Below are positions 10,828 to 21,092 of a DNA stretch of 64,000 nt, piece by piece. Position 1 is the first letter of the stretch, and each line of letters opens with the position of its first letter. Under the pieces are notes generated by a model. That model ran no database searches. It saw nothing but the letters and a program-made list of their open reading frames with translations, and was not told where the DNA came from. The stretch comes from Bacillus tequilensis KCTC 13622 (GTDB taxonomy: Bacteria > Bacillota > Bacilli > Bacillales > Bacillaceae): contig NZ_AYTO01000008.1 of NCBI RefSeq assembly GCF_000507145.1, positions 292,592 through 356,591 on the forward strand. Reading direction: 5' to 3'. A program made the position numbers and the translations under genes.

Positions 10828-12333
10828 ATGTTTTATGCGGTTCAGCAATTAGAGCACACAGATACACTTGTGGTCGGGCTTTTTCAAAAAAGCCGGCTTA
10901 CAGGCAAAGCGTTGGACATTGATGAATTGCTTGAAGGCCATCTGACACAGCTATTGAAAGATGGTGATGTCTCTTCAAAACCGAATCAAGTATCAAAAGT
11001 ATTCCCTCCATCTTCTGCGGGTATGAAACGGATTTATTTCGTTGGTCTGGGGAGAGAGGCAAATTATTCGTTTGAACAGGCAAAGGAATGTTTTGCGCAT
11101 GTTTTTCAAGCGATTCACAAAGATCGAAAACAAGAAGCAGCTGTCCTGCTTGACACGTTTATGTCGGAAGACGTGCCGGCAGCTGATGCCGCTCATGCTT
11201 TAGCTGAGAGCTGCCTGCTTGCTTCCTATGAGGTGCAGGATTATAAGCACAAATCAAATGAGCCGGACAAACAAATTGAGGCCGTGTATGCCGTCACAGA
11301 CGAAGACACACAGGAAGTGCAGGCGGGACTTCACGTCGGCCAGGCATACGGTCAAGGGACAAATTCGGCTAGAACGCTTGTGAATATGCCGGGAAACATG
11401 CTGACAGCGACGGATCTGGCTTCTTATGCAGAAGAGCTTGCGGCAAAATATGATTTTGAGTGTGAAATATTGGAGAAATCAGAAATGGAAGAGCTCGGCA
11501 TGGGTGGAATACTTGCGGTAAACCAAGGCTCTGCCGAACCGCCGAAAATGATTGTTTTGAGGTATCAGGGCAAAAAGGATTGGGAAGACGTCGTCGGACT
11601 TGTCGGCAAAGGAATTACCTTTGATACAGGCGGCTACTCCATTAAAACGAAATCCGGCATTGTCGGCATGAAGTCTGATATGGGGGGAGCAGCTGCGGTT
11701 CTCGGCGCAATGGAAATGATCGGAGAGCTTCGGCCAGAACAAAATGTGCTTGCTGTTATACCGTCAACCGATAATATGATCTCCGGCGGGGCGATGAAGC
11801 CTGATGATGTCATCGTATCATTAAGCGGAAAAACCATTGAAATCCTCAATACGGATGCTGAAGGAAGACTTGTGCTTGCGGATGGCATTACATACGCCAA
11901 ACAGCATGGCGCGTCAGTTCTTGTTGATGTGGCTACGCTTACCGGCGGCGTCGTCGTGGCATTAGGAAAAGAAACGACCGGCGCTATGACAAATGATCAA
12001 CGTTTTTATCAGCAGGTAGCTGATGCAGCAAAAGAGTGCGGCGAGGCAATCTGGCAGTTGCCGATCACTGAAAAGGATAAAAAGCGTGTGAAAAGCAGCC
12101 AAATGGCGGACCTCAGCAATTCGCCGGGACGCGAAGGACATGCGATTATGGCAGGAACGTTTCTTGGTGAATTTGCTGAATCGACACCTTGGGTTCATCT
12201 AGATATTGCGGGCACGGCGACTTCTAATAAAGCAACATGCTTCGGGCCGTCCGGAGCCACCGGCGTGATGGCCAGAACACTGGCCACACTGGCGGAACGA
12301 TTTGCATTGGAAAAAGATCAAAGTGAATCATGA
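10828..12333 (+). CDS. pepA: Leucyl aminopeptidase, M17 family (YuiE/PepA)
   Basis: A 501-residue cytosolic metallopeptidase that removes N-terminal residues, preferably Leu, using two divalent metals. The metal and active-site motifs are present: [22 protein letters not shown] and [13 protein letters not shown]. The ribosome site TTAGGAGTG lies before the ATG at 10828 (MFYAVQQ). The longer upstream frame (10786) is rejected because it crosses that site. It diverges from yuiD and ends in a strong terminator. Confidence 0.93.
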   Translation: MFYAVQQLEHTDTLVVGLFQKSRLTGKALDIDELLEGHLTQLLKDGDVSSKPNQVSKVFPPSSAGMKRIYFVGLGREANYSFEQAKECFAHVFQAIHKDRKQEAAVLLDTFMSEDVPAADAAHALAESCLLASYEVQDYKHKSNEPDKQIEAVYAVTDEDTQEVQAGLHVGQAYGQGTNSARTLVNMPGNMLTATDLASYAEELAAKYDFECEILEKSEMEELGMGGILAVNQGSAEPPKMIVLRYQGKKDWEDVVGLVGKGITFDTGGYSIKTKSGIVGMKSDMGGAAAVLGAMEMIGELRPEQNVLAVIPSTDNMISGGAMKPDDVIVSLSGKTIEILNTDAEGRLVLADGITYAKQHGASVLVDVATLTGGVVVALGKETTGAMTNDQRFYQQVADAAKECGEAIWQLPITEKDKKRVKSSQMADLSNSPGREGHAIMAGTFLGEFAESTPWVHLDIAGTATSNKATCFGPSGATGVMARTLATLAERFALEKDQSES

Positions 12334-12334
12334 T

Positions 12335-12369
12335 AAATCCCCTGCCGCAGTATGCGGCGGGGATTTTTT
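12335..12369 (+). terminator. Intrinsic terminator after pepA
   Basis: AAATCCCC-GCCGC/GCGGC-GGGGATTT stem with T6, directly behind the stop codon. Confidence 0.9.
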
Positions 12370-12474
12370 CTTCCGAAATCTTTAGTTGACTAAAGTATAT
12401 TGATTATGATACGATACGTTCGTACTTTATTTATCTACTACATTAGCAAACTAAAGGATTTTTGGAGGGGTATC

Positions 12475-13803
12475 ATGAATGCAGTCGTTATCGCAGTGCT
12501 GCTTATGCTTGTTTTAAGCCTGCTGCGTGTCAATATTGTTATCGCATTAATCTTAGGCGCTCTGGCCGGCGGGCTGACAGGCGGGCTCGGTCTTGGCGAA
12601 ACGGTTAAAGCCTTTACGGACGGACTCGGCGGAAATGCCACCGTGGCAGTCAGCTACGCCATGCTTGGCGCGTTTGCTGCGGCTTTAACGAAAACGGGCC
12701 TTCCGGATGCAATGGTGGAAGCCTCTGTTAAATTAATTGGTAATAAAGAAGATTCTCGCAAAAAGGCACTGTCTAAAGTGCTGATTGTGCTGATTATATT
12801 AATTGTATCTTGTTTTTCGCAAAACGTGGTACCGGTTCACATCGCGTTTATCCCGGTGCTGATCCCGCCGCTTTTGAAAATCTTTAATGAACTCGAAATG
12901 GACCGCCGTTTGTTAGCATGTGTGATTACATTCGGTTTAACGGCTCCTTATATTGTTTTACCGGTTGGCTTCGGCCAAATCTTCCAAGGCATGCTGAGGG
13001 ACAACATGGCGGATGCCGGATTAAACGTTCCGCTCGGTGACATTCCGTATGCACTCATCATCCCGGTTGCGGGCATGGTTGTCGGCCTTATTTTATCAGT
13101 GATCGTATACCGTAAACCAAAACAATACGAAACAAAAGACATTTCAGGTGCAAAAGCATCCCCATATACGAGAAAAAGCATTGGCATCGCGGTTCTCGCC
13201 ATTGTCGTGTCACTTGGCGTTCAGCTTTACTTATCTCAGACTTTGGGAGTAGAAGGAATGATTATGGGGGCGCTGGCAGGTCTGATTGTTCTGTTTGTCA
13301 GCGGTGTGATGAAGCGTGATGAAGCGGACTCACTAATTACTGACGGAATGGTTTTAATGGCATTTATCGGCTTTGTCATGCTCGTTGCAGCAGGTTTCTC
13401 CAATGTATTGAACAAAACGGGAGACGTGGCTTCGCTTGTCAAAGCGTCTGCTGGTTTTATCGGTCACAGCCAATCACTTGGCGCCGTTTTGATGTTGCTT
13501 GTCGGCTTATTAATTACAATGGGAATTGGATCTTCTTTTGCGACGATTCCGGTTATCACAACCATCTTCGTGCCGCTATGTATGCAGCTTGGATTCAGTC
13601 CAATGGCAACAATTGCGATTATCGGGGCTGCAGCTGCGCTTGGCGATGCCGGTTCGCCTGCAAGCGACAGTACGCTTGGACCGACTTCAGGGTTGAGTGC
13701 GGACGGACAGCATCACCACATTTGGGACACATGTGTGCCGACATTTATATTTTATAATATCCCGCTTGTCATCTTTGGCTGGATTGCAGCGCTTGTTTTA
13801 TAA
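12475..13803 (+). CDS. yuiF: YuiF, NhaC/GntP-like ion or amino-acid transporter
   Basis: A 442-residue membrane protein with about 11-12 hydrophobic segments. It contains the GxGSSFATIPVITTIFVPLC stretch and GDAGSPASDSTLGPTSGL near the C-terminus, which are seen in Na+/H+ antiporter-like and amino-acid permease members of the IT superfamily. The ribosome site TTTGGAGGGG places the start at 12475; an upstream ATG (12400) lies in the promoter region. It is transcribed singly. The substrate cannot be read from the sequence. Confidence 0.85.
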   Translation: MNAVVIAVLLMLVLSLLRVNIVIALILGALAGGLTGGLGLGETVKAFTDGLGGNATVAVSYAMLGAFAAALTKTGLPDAMVEASVKLIGNKEDSRKKALSKVLIVLIILIVSCFSQNVVPVHIAFIPVLIPPLLKIFNELEMDRRLLACVITFGLTAPYIVLPVGFGQIFQGMLRDNMADAGLNVPLGDIPYALIIPVAGMVVGLILSVIVYRKPKQYETKDISGAKASPYTRKSIGIAVLAIVVSLGVQLYLSQTLGVEGMIMGALAGLIVLFVSGVMKRDEADSLITDGMVLMAFIGFVMLVAAGFSNVLNKTGDVASLVKASAGFIGHSQSLGAVLMLLVGLLITMGIGSSFATIPVITTIFVPLCMQLGFSPMATIAIIGAAAALGDAGSPASDSTLGPTSGLSADGQHHHIWDTCVPTFIFYNIPLVIFGWIAALVL

Positions 13804-13805
13804 GG

Positions 13806-13836
13806 AAAAAGGCTCCCCTTTACTGGGGAGCCTTTT
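13806..13836 (+). terminator. Intrinsic terminator after yuiF
   Basis: AAAAGGCTCCCC/GGGGAGCCTTTT stem right after the yuiF stop. Confidence 0.9.
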
Positions 13837-13847
13837 CTCGTTATGAT

Positions 13848-13875
13848 AAAAAAACCGTCCAATAGAACGGTTTTT
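13848..13875 (-). terminator. Terminator of bioY (minus strand)
   Basis: AAAAACCGT/ACGGTTTTT stem around a short loop overlapping the end of bioY. The T-run is on the minus strand. Confidence 0.8.
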
Positions 13876-14476
13876 ACGTCGGCGATATGTGATTTCTGTT
13901 AAATCCGGTTGCTTTATGAATAGAGCGGTAGATCGCAGGTGCAATAAACGCCAGTATCACAGCCAGCGCTGCGTCTTTTACCATAAACCAAGTCATGAAG
14001 CCCCAAGCCGTGCCGTAGTTCACCGGCGCATGAATCCACAGCTTCAGTGCAAGATACATATAGGTTGTGCCGATGATATACATGATCGCCGTCCCGATAA
14101 AAGAAGCAATCAGAAATCGGACTTTGCTTGGCTGGAGTTTGCGTTCTAAAAACCATCCAGCTGCAAAAGCCGCCGGGATGTATGAGATAATAAATCCGCC
14201 GCTTTTCCCTGCAAACGGCGCGAATCCCGCTGAAAATTGAGCAAACACAGGCGCTCCGGCTAATCCGACAAGCGCATAGATGACCATGGCAATCGCTGCC
14301 CGTCTGCTGCCAAGCAGCAAGGCCGCCAAAAGACAGAAAAACGGCTGCATCGACAGCGGAATGCCGGCTACTTGTAAAAAGGGTGCTACTGATGTAAGGT
14401 TGGCGCCGACAGCCATAAGTGCGGCGAACATTCCGATCAGCGCCATATCGCCTGCGCGAAGTTTACGTTGTTTCAT
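13874..14476 (-). CDS. yuiG: BioY-family biotin transporter (YuiG)
   Basis: A 200-residue membrane protein, the S-component of an ECF-type biotin importer. Typical BioY parts are visible: the ALMAVGANL start of helix 1, PLSMQPFFCLLAALLLG, and YALVGLAGAPVFAQFSAG...GGFIISYIPAAF. The start MKQRKLRAGD at 14476 follows AGGGGGAC. The upstream region holds a BirA-type operator, which supports the biotin role. A second bioY copy elsewhere in the genome would supply the paralogue known from B. subtilis. Confidence 0.9.
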   Translation of the reverse strand: MKQRKLRAGDMALIGMFAALMAVGANLTSVAPFLQVAGIPLSMQPFFCLLAALLLGSRRAAIAMVIYALVGLAGAPVFAQFSAGFAPFAGKSGGFIISYIPAAFAAGWFLERKLQPSKVRFLIASFIGTAIMYIIGTTYMYLALKLWIHAPVNYGTAWGFMTWFMVKDAALAVILAFIAPAIYRSIHKATGFNRNHISPT

Positions 14477-14531
14477 AGTTGTCCCCCTTAGATTTGCATA
14501 CACAATCATAGAGTAATAAAGAATGGCAATA

Positions 14532-14562
14532 TTGTCAACATAAATCGAATTAAGGTTAACAA
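14532..14562. promoter_or_regulatory. BirA (biotin repressor) operator between bioY and yuiH
   Basis: TTGTCAAC, 15 bases, then GTTAACAA. This is the B. subtilis BirA box (TTGTTAAC-N15-GTTAACAA) with one mismatch in the left half. It lies 56 bases before the bioY start codon and ends just before the yuiH ribosome site, so it could affect both divergent genes. Confidence 0.85.
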
Positions 14563-14576
14563 AAGGAGGGTTCAGT

Positions 14577-15173
14577 ATGTATTTTGGAAAAACAAAACAA
14601 TCGGATCAATCTGGGAGAGTGCCGCCAAATCAAAACGTTACAACCTCGTTTCCTGTGCTTCATACGGGAAATGTTCCATATTACGAAGATATGACGAGAT
14701 GGAATCTTCAAGTATACGGATTGGTTGACCATCCAATGCTGCTAAGCTTTGAAGATGTCAAAGCCTTCCCTCAGCACGAATCGAAAAATGATATCCATTG
14801 CGTCACAGGCTGGTCAAGGCTTGATAATGTGTGGCAAGGTGTGCGGGCACGTGATATCGCGGAAAAAGCGGGTGTACAAGAAGAAGCGGGCTACGTCATT
14901 TTACATGCGGAAGAGGGCTGGACGACCAATCTGCCGCTTGATGACTTTTTGGCTGAAACCTCACTTTTGGCTTATGCGCATCATGGCGAGCCTTTAACGC
15001 CTGAACACGGCTTCCCGCTGCGGGGCGTGTTTCCGCATCTGTATTTTTGGAAAAGCGCCAAGTGGCTGCGCGGCATCCAATTTACGAAAGAAAATCACCC
15101 CGGTTTTTGGGAGCAGAACGGCTATCACATGAGAGGCGACCCTTGGCAAAATCAAAGGTTTACATGGGATTAA
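14577..15173 (+). CDS. yuiH: YuiH, sulfite-oxidase-like molybdopterin protein
   Basis: A 198-residue protein of the oxidoreductase molybdopterin-binding (SUOX/YedY-type) family. The molybdenum-ligand cysteine is in NDIHCVTGWSRLDNVW, and HGFPLRGVFPHLYFWKSAKWLRGIQF closes the cofactor pocket. There is no signal peptide, so it should act in the cytosol. The substrate is unknown. The ribosome site AAAGGAGGG is strong. It diverges from bioY across the BirA box and has its own terminator. Confidence 0.87.
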   Translation: MYFGKTKQSDQSGRVPPNQNVTTSFPVLHTGNVPYYEDMTRWNLQVYGLVDHPMLLSFEDVKAFPQHESKNDIHCVTGWSRLDNVWQGVRARDIAEKAGVQEEAGYVILHAEEGWTTNLPLDDFLAETSLLAYAHHGEPLTPEHGFPLRGVFPHLYFWKSAKWLRGIQFTKENHPGFWEQNGYHMRGDPWQNQRFTWD

Positions 15174-15237
15174 GGTTCTATTTTTAGCAGGACCATCTGC
15201 GTCTTTTGCCGGTTTTCATTTCCATATTGATAGTCTT

Positions 15238-15271
15238 AAGGTACCTTATTTGATAAAGGTGCCTTTTTTAT
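15238..15271 (+). terminator. Intrinsic terminator after yuiH
   Basis: AAGGTACCTT/AAAGGTGCCTT stem followed by T6. It ends about 100 bases after yuiH. Confidence 0.75.
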
Positions 15272-15326
15272 TAAGGAAAAAGTTGACTTTCTTTGGAAGA
15301 AAACCTATTATTTGAGGTGTCTAGTT

Positions 15327-15345
15327 GATAGTGAAAATCATTATC
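15327..15345. promoter_or_regulatory. Fur box upstream of besA
   Basis: The 19 bases match the consensus GATAATGATAATCATTATC at 17 positions. The box lies 40-60 bases before the besA start, as expected for iron repression by Fur. Confidence 0.85.
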
Positions 15346-15386
15346 ATATGTTGTGGTTTAGCATAAGGAGAGGAATGTCGTACTGC

Positions 15387-16256
15387 ATGAATGAGAATAC
15401 AACAGACCGGGTGAAAGGCGGGACGCAAAACGCATTTACTATTCCTGGTACGGAAGTGCGTATGATGACTTCACGCAATGAAAACCGTGCCTATCAAATT
15501 TTTATCTCGAAACCGAATACACCGCCGCCGTCCGCTGGTTATCCTGTCATTTATTTGCTGGATGCCAATTCTGTCTTCGGAACGATGACGGAAGCCGTCC
15601 GAGTTCAGGGGCGCCGTCCTGAAAAAACCGGGGTGATTCCTGCTGTCATCGTCGGCATCGGCTATGGAACAGCAGAACCGTTCTCCTCAGCGCGCCTCCG
15701 GGATTTTACAATGCCGACAGCCAAATCGAAGCTGCCAGAAAGGCCTGACGGCAGAGAATGGCCTGAGCATGGCGGAGCGGAGGGCTTTTTCAGATTTATT
15801 GAGGAGGATCTGAAACCGGAAATAGAACGAGATTATCAGATTGACAGAAACAGACAAACGATTTTTGGGCACTCGCTTGGCGGGCTGTTCGTGCTGCATG
15901 TGCTGTTATCAAAGCCGGATGCGTTTCAAACGTATGTCGCGGGAAGTCCGTCCATTCATTGGAATAAACCGTTTATTCTTGAGAAAGCGGGCCATTTCGC
16001 CTCTTGCTTCAAGAAAAATAATCAGCCTATCAATATCCTGCTTGCCGCAGGAGAATTGGAGCAGCATCATAAAAGCCGGATGAACGATAATGCGAGGGAG
16101 CTTTACGAGCGGCTGGCCGCTTTATCTGAACAAGGCATCCGGGCAGAATTTTGCGAGTTTTCAGGAGAAGGACATATTTCAGTTCTTCCTGTATTGGTGA
16201 GCCGGGCGCTGCGTTTTGCGCTTCACCCTGACGGACCGCATATGTCAATGGGCTGA
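15387..16256 (+). CDS. besA: Bacillibactin trilactone esterase BesA (YuiI)
   Basis: A 289-residue alpha/beta-hydrolase that opens the trilactone of Fe-bacillibactin so that iron is released in the cytosol. The nucleophile is in FGHSLGGLFVL (about residues 161-171) and a late histidine is in GEGHISVLP. The start MNENTTDR is the usual one. An alternative ATG at 15375 (MSYC) is nearer the AAGGAGAGG site and may be the true start, adding four residues. The gene sits just upstream of the dhb operon with its own Fur box. Confidence 0.92.
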   Translation: MNENTTDRVKGGTQNAFTIPGTEVRMMTSRNENRAYQIFISKPNTPPPSAGYPVIYLLDANSVFGTMTEAVRVQGRRPEKTGVIPAVIVGIGYGTAEPFSSARLRDFTMPTAKSKLPERPDGREWPEHGGAEGFFRFIEEDLKPEIERDYQIDRNRQTIFGHSLGGLFVLHVLLSKPDAFQTYVAGSPSIHWNKPFILEKAGHFASCFKKNNQPINILLAAGELEQHHKSRMNDNARELYERLAALSEQGIRAEFCEFSGEGHISVLPVLVSRALRFALHPDGPHMSMG

Positions 16257-16269
16257 GACATTCTCAGCC
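16251..16269 (+). terminator. Hairpin at the end of besA
   Basis: GGCTGAGA/TCTCAGCC stem that includes the besA stop codon. The following T-tract is poor, so termination may be partial. Confidence 0.5.
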
Positions 16270-16305
16270 TTGCTTCTAAAAAAATAAACGTCATTGAAAT
16301 TATAT

Positions 16306-16334
16306 TTGACTGTCTCATGACATTTGGATATGAT
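16306..16334 (+). promoter_or_regulatory. Predicted sigma-A promoter of the dhb operon
   Basis: TTGACT (16306-16311) and TATGAT (16329-16334) with a 17-base spacer, immediately upstream of the Fur box. Confidence 0.75.
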
Positions 16335-16345
16335 TATTTTTATAA

Positions 16346-16374
16346 TTGATAATGATAATCATTATCATTATCAA
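16346..16374. promoter_or_regulatory. Fur box of the dhb operon (extended palindrome)
   Basis: A 29-bp perfect palindrome around one central C contains the 19-base Fur consensus GATAATGATAATCATTATC without mismatch. It begins about 12 bases after the -10, over the transcription start. Bound Fur would block initiation when iron is plentiful. Confidence 0.95.
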
Positions 16375-16450
16375 TAAAAGGTGTAAGGCGCAAGAGTCTT
16401 TTTCACTGGATCTCCATTCGGCATCTCAAGTGAAGAAAGGAATTGATGAC

Positions 16451-17236
16451 ATGAATACAATGGGAATAAAGGGAAAAATCGCTTTAATAACAGGAGCTGC
16501 GCAGGGGATAGGTGAAGCAGTTGCGCGGACGCTTGCCGGCCAAGGCGCACACATTGCGGCTGTTGATTATAATCCAGAAAAGCTGGAAAAGGCTGTGAGC
16601 AGCCTCAAAGCGGAAGGCAGTCAGGCAAAAGCCTTTCCGGCGGATGTAAGAGACAGCGCGGCGATTGACGAGATCACGGCGCGCATCGAGCGTGAAATGG
16701 GGCCGATCGATATTTTGGTAAATGTAGCGGGGGTCCTTCGCCCGGGACTGATTCATTCGCTTAGCGATGAAGAATGGGAGGCTACGTTCTCAGTGAATTC
16801 GACCGGCGTATTTAACGCCTCGCGCTCAGTCAGCAAATATATGATGGACCGCAGATCAGGTTCCATTGTAACAGTCGGCTCGAATGCCGCTGGTGTGCCG
16901 AGGACATCTATGGCGGCGTATGCCTCCTCTAAGGCTGCGGCTGTGATGTTTACGAAATGTCTTGGCCTTGAGCTTGCAGAGTATAATATCCGCTGCAATA
17001 TTGTGTCTCCCGGATCAACGGAAACAGACATGCAGTGGTCATTATGGGCCGATGACAATGGAGCTGAGCAAGTCATAAAAGGTTCACTAGAGACATTTAA
17101 GACAGGAATCCCGCTCAAAAAACTGGCTCAGCCTTCGGATATTGCAGATGCCGTGCTCTTTTTGGTTTCCGGTCAGGCAGGGCATATTACGATGCATAAT
17201 TTATGCGTGGATGGCGGCGCGACTTTAGGCGTATAA
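16451..17236 (+). CDS. dhbA: 2,3-dihydro-2,3-dihydroxybenzoate dehydrogenase DhbA
   Basis: A 261-residue short-chain dehydrogenase that oxidises 2,3-dihydro-DHB to 2,3-dihydroxybenzoate with NAD+, the last step of DHB synthesis. The NAD site is GAAQGIGEAVA and the catalytic YASSK follows at about residue 157. The start MNTMGIKGKIALITG at 16451 has AAAGGAATTG before it; the longer frame up to 16346 passes through the Fur box and is not coding. It is the first gene of dhbACEBF, with 25 bases to dhbC. Confidence 0.94.
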   Translation: MNTMGIKGKIALITGAAQGIGEAVARTLAGQGAHIAAVDYNPEKLEKAVSSLKAEGSQAKAFPADVRDSAAIDEITARIEREMGPIDILVNVAGVLRPGLIHSLSDEEWEATFSVNSTGVFNASRSVSKYMMDRRSGSIVTVGSNAAGVPRTSMAAYASSKAAAVMFTKCLGLELAEYNIRCNIVSPGSTETDMQWSLWADDNGAEQVIKGSLETFKTGIPLKKLAQPSDIADAVLFLVSGQAGHITMHNLCVDGGATLGV

Positions 17237-17261
17237 CTCATTTTAAAGGAGGTACATGAGA

Positions 17262-18458
17262 ATGTTGGAACAAAACGTTTTATCACAAACAAAAGCGGAG
17301 CATTTGCTTCATGAGTATCGGGCGGGTGCTTTTTTCTTAGCTTCTCCTCATCGTGTACTGTTGGCAAAAGGTGTACGAGAAATTGTACCGGAGGCAGACG
17401 GGCAAAACCAAATAGAAACCCTTTCCGGCCGTATTGCAGAGACGCTGAATCAAGCAAAGCAATCGGGGCAAAGCCGTCCGCTTGTTGTCGGAGCTGTTCC
17501 TTTTGATCATGTAAAAGCAGCCAGGCTCGTTGTTCCTGAAGAAGTAAGCTGGTCAGGACCGCTTCAATTTGATCACGCGGAGAAGGAACTGCAGACTGAG
17601 TATACATACCACATAGAGCCTGTTCCTGCACCAGAGGATTACAAATACGGTGTGGAACAAGGGCTTGCACATATTGCCGATGGGATTCTCAGCAAGATCG
17701 TCCTGTCCAGATCTCTGCATTTGACATCGTCTGAACCGATTCAGACGGATGAACTGCTTCACCATCTGGCGCGGCATAACACGCACGGCTACACGTTTGC
17801 TGCGGACGTGTCCAGCGAAGCGGAAACGTCCTCTAGCCGAACATTGCTCGGTGCAAGTCCGGAGCTTCTCGTTTCAAGAATGGGAACTCAGGTTGTTTCC
17901 AATCCATTAGCCGGCTCAAGGCCTCGCAGTGATGATCCTGCTGAAGATCAGCGCCGGGCTGCTGAATTGCTTTCTTCTGCTAAGGATCTCCATGAGCATG
18001 CTGTTGTGGCTGACGCGGTTGCGGCGGCGCTGCGTCCTTTCTGCCGGACGCTGGATGTTCCGGAAAAGCCTTCATTGATCAAAACGGAGACAATGTGGCA
18101 CCTGTCCAGCGTGATTAAGGGAGAGCTCTCCGATCCATCTGTAACCGCACTTGAATTGGCGGCCGCGCTCCACCCGACCCCGGCCGTCTGCGGAACACCG
18201 ACAGACCTTGCAAGAGAAGCGATTCTCAGCATTGAACCGTTTGACCGCGGTTTCTTTACCGGTATGGTCGGCTGGTGTGACGATGCGGGTGATGGAGAAT
18301 GGATCGTCACAATCCGCTGTGCAGAGGCAGAAGAACGCTCACTCCGTCTGTATGCAGGAGCCGGTGTTGTTGCCGGATCAAAACCAGAGGACGAGCTTCA
18401 GGAGACATCCGCGAAGTTTCGGACAATGCTTCGGGCAATGGGCGTGAAGCACATATGA
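17262..18458 (+). CDS. dhbC: Isochorismate synthase DhbC
   Basis: A 398-residue chorismate-using enzyme that makes isochorismate, the first committed step toward bacillibactin. The catalytic domain shows [11 protein letters not shown], the [10 protein letters not shown] block, [14 protein letters not shown] [11 protein letters not shown], and the C-terminal [11 protein letters not shown] and [18 protein letters not shown]. The start MLEQNVLSQ at 17262 lies behind AAAGGAGG; an ATG two codons earlier is also possible. A paralogue (menF) should exist elsewhere for menaquinone. Confidence 0.94.
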   Translation: MLEQNVLSQTKAEHLLHEYRAGAFFLASPHRVLLAKGVREIVPEADGQNQIETLSGRIAETLNQAKQSGQSRPLVVGAVPFDHVKAARLVVPEEVSWSGPLQFDHAEKELQTEYTYHIEPVPAPEDYKYGVEQGLAHIADGILSKIVLSRSLHLTSSEPIQTDELLHHLARHNTHGYTFAADVSSEAETSSSRTLLGASPELLVSRMGTQVVSNPLAGSRPRSDDPAEDQRRAAELLSSAKDLHEHAVVADAVAAALRPFCRTLDVPEKPSLIKTETMWHLSSVIKGELSDPSVTALELAAALHPTPAVCGTPTDLAREAILSIEPFDRGFFTGMVGWCDDAGDGEWIVTIRCAEAEERSLRLYAGAGVVAGSKPEDELQETSAKFRTMLRAMGVKHI

Positions 18459-18486
18459 TCAGAATGAATTGCTGGAGGGATACAAC

Positions 18487-20106
18487 ATGCTGAATGGATT
18501 TACTCCTTGGCCTGAAGAGGTAGCTGAGACATATCGGAAAAACGGCTGCTGGGCCGGCGAGACGTTTGGAGATTTGTTAAGAGACCGGGCTGCGAAATAT
18601 GGCGATCGCATCGCAATTACATGCGGGAACACTCATTGGAGCTATCGAGAGCTTGACATAAGGGCTGATCGTCTGGCTGCAGGCTTTCAAAAGCTCGGCA
18701 TTCAAAAGATGGATCGTGTCGTGGTGCAGCTGCCGAATATCGCAGAGTTTTTTGAAGTCATTTTCGCGCTTTTCCGTCTGGGAGCGCTCCCAGTCTTCGC
18801 ACTGCCTTCGCATCGAAGCAGTGAAATTACATATTTTTGCGAGTTTGCGGAAGCGGCAGCTTATATCATTCCCGACTCTTACTCAGGCTTTGACTACCGT
18901 TCACTCGCCAGACAGGTTCAAAGCAAACTGCCGTCTTTGAAGCACGTTATTGTCGCAGGTGAGGCGGAGGAATTTTTGGAGCTGGAGGCTTTGCATACAG
19001 AACCTGCAAAACTGCCTGAAGTCAAATCTTCGGATGTAGCGTTCCTTCAGCTTTCCGGCGGAAGCACCGGCCTATCGAAACTGATCCCGCGGACTCACGA
19101 TGACTACATTTATAGTCTGAAGCGGAGTGTGGAGGTCTGCTGGCTCGACCACAGCACGGTGTACTTGGCAGCGCTGCCGATGGCACACAATTATCCGCTG
19201 AGCTCGCCTGGGGTTCTCGGCGTATTATACGCCGGAGGAAGAGTGGTATTATCTCCTTCTCCAAGTCCTGATGACGCATTTCCATTGATTGAACAGGAAC
19301 AAGTGACGTTTACCGCTCTTGTTCCGCCTCTTGCGATGGTTTGGATGGATGCGGTCTCCTCACGCCGTGACGATCTTTCCAGCCTTCAAGTCCTGCAGGT
19401 CGGCGGCGCAAAGTTCAGTGCTGAAGCCGCGCGCAAGGTGAAAGCTGTTTTCGGCTGCACCCTGCAGCAGGTGTTCGGAATGGCAGAGGGTCTCGTCAAT
19501 TATACGAGACTGGATGACTCTGAGGAAGTGATTGTCAACACCCAAGGAAAACCGATGTCTCCATACGATGAAATACGCGTGCGGGATGATCAGAATCGCG
19601 ACGTGAAACCCGGTGAAACAGGACATCTGCTGACGCGGGGGCCGTATACGATTCGAGGTTACTATAAGGCAGATGAGCATAATGCCGCTTCTTTTACTGA
19701 GGACGGTTTTTACCGCACGGGGGATATCGTCAGGCTGACATCAGATGGCTATATTGTCGTTGAAGGCCGGGCGAAGGATCAAATTAACCGCGGGGGAGAA
19801 AAAGTGGCGGCAGAAGAGGTGGAAAATCATTTGCTGGCGCATCCGGCTGTCCATGATGCGGCAATGGTCTCCATGCCTGACCAATTTCTTGGCGAAAGAT
19901 CTTGTGTGTTCATTATCCCCCGGGATGAAACCCCGAAAGCCGCCGAGCTCAAAGCGTTTTTGAGAGAGCGCGGACTGGCGGCATACAAAATCCCTGACCG
20001 GATTGAATTTGTCGATTCCTTCCCGCAGACAGGGGTTGGTAAGGTCAGCAAAAAAGCGCTTCGTGAAGCGATTGCCGAGAAGCTTCTTGCAGGATCAAAA
20101 AAATAA
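18487..20106 (+). CDS. dhbE: 2,3-dihydroxybenzoate-AMP ligase DhbE
   Basis: A 539-residue stand-alone adenylation enzyme. It activates 2,3-dihydroxybenzoate with ATP and loads it on the carrier domain of DhbB. The phosphate loop is [16 protein letters not shown] (about residues 185-200). The aryl-acid pocket includes [11 protein letters not shown], and core motifs YRTGDIV and [14 protein letters not shown] are complete. The start is the ATG at 18487 behind GGAGGG. It is 28 bases after dhbC. Confidence 0.95.
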   Translation: MLNGFTPWPEEVAETYRKNGCWAGETFGDLLRDRAAKYGDRIAITCGNTHWSYRELDIRADRLAAGFQKLGIQKMDRVVVQLPNIAEFFEVIFALFRLGALPVFALPSHRSSEITYFCEFAEAAAYIIPDSYSGFDYRSLARQVQSKLPSLKHVIVAGEAEEFLELEALHTEPAKLPEVKSSDVAFLQLSGGSTGLSKLIPRTHDDYIYSLKRSVEVCWLDHSTVYLAALPMAHNYPLSSPGVLGVLYAGGRVVLSPSPSPDDAFPLIEQEQVTFTALVPPLAMVWMDAVSSRRDDLSSLQVLQVGGAKFSAEAARKVKAVFGCTLQQVFGMAEGLVNYTRLDDSEEVIVNTQGKPMSPYDEIRVRDDQNRDVKPGETGHLLTRGPYTIRGYYKADEHNAASFTEDGFYRTGDIVRLTSDGYIVVEGRAKDQINRGGEKVAAEEVENHLLAHPAVHDAAMVSMPDQFLGERSCVFIIPRDETPKAAELKAFLRERGLAAYKIPDRIEFVDSFPQTGVGKVSKKALREAIAEKLLAGSKK

Positions 20107-20137
20107 CATAAACAACAATTTGAGAGGGAGTGTTCAA

Positions 20138-21073
20138 ATGGCTATACCTGCCATTCAGCCATATCAAATGCCGACAGCGTCTGATATGCCGCAAAACAAA
20201 GTTTCATGGGTGCCTGATCCAAATCGGGCAGTCCTGTTAATCCACGATATGCAAAACTATTTTGTCGATGCCTTTACAGCGGGAGCCTCTCCGGTAACAG
20301 AGCTTTCAGCAAATATCCGCACGCTGAAGGATCAATGTGCCCAGCTTGGGATACCTGTAGTCTATACCGCACAGCCGGGAAGCCAAAATCCCGCTGACCG
20401 GGCGTTGCTGACAGACTTTTGGGGCCCGGGATTAAACAGCGGCCCTTATGAGGAGAAAATTATCACCGAGCTGGCACCGGATGATGATGATCTTGTGCTG
20501 ACAAAATGGAGATACAGCGCGTTTAAGAGAACGAATTTGCTTGAGATGATGCGCAAAGAGGGACGCGATCAGCTAATCATTTCGGGAATTTACGCCCATA
20601 TCGGCTGTCTCGTTACAGCATGTGAAGCCTTTATGGAGGATATTGAAGCGTTTTTTGTGGGAGATGCAGTGGCTGACTTTTCATTAGAAAAACATCAAAT
20701 GGCGCTGGATTATGCAGCTGGGCGCTGTGCGTTTACCGTGATGACTGACAGTCTTCTCGATCAGCTGAAGAATGCGCCGGCAGACACTCCAAAAACGTCA
20801 GCAAACACTGGGAAAGAGGTGTTTACATATGAAAAGATCCGTAAACAAATTGTTGAGCTTCTTCAAGAAACACCTGAAGATATTACGGATCAAGAGGATT
20901 TGCTTGAACGGGGACTTGATTCGGTAAGGATCATGACATTGGTAGAACAATGGCGACGTGAAGGAGCCGAGGTGACATTCGTGGAACTGGCTGAACGCCC
21001 GACGATCGAAGACTGGCAGAAATTGCTCACTACCCGCAGCCGGCAAGTGCTGCCAAACGCGGATTATTTATAA
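20138..21073 (+). CDS. dhbB: Isochorismatase with aryl carrier domain DhbB
   Basis: A 311-residue bifunctional protein. The N-terminal isochorismatase domain (about 1-210) shows [25 protein letters not shown] and [14 protein letters not shown]; it removes pyruvate from isochorismate. The C-terminal aryl carrier domain carries the phosphopantetheine serine Ser262 in [14 protein letters not shown] and receives DHB from DhbE. The start [10 protein letters not shown] follows GAGAGGGAG. Confidence 0.95.
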   Translation: MAIPAIQPYQMPTASDMPQNKVSWVPDPNRAVLLIHDMQNYFVDAFTAGASPVTELSANIRTLKDQCAQLGIPVVYTAQPGSQNPADRALLTDFWGPGLNSGPYEEKIITELAPDDDDLVLTKWRYSAFKRTNLLEMMRKEGRDQLIISGIYAHIGCLVTACEAFMEDIEAFFVGDAVADFSLEKHQMALDYAAGRCAFTVMTDSLLDQLKNAPADTPKTSANTGKEVFTYEKIRKQIVELLQETPEDITDQEDLLERGLDSVRIMTLVEQWRREGAEVTFVELAERPTIEDWQKLLTTRSRQVLPNADYL

Positions 21074-21092
21074 AAGGAGGGTAAACAAACGG

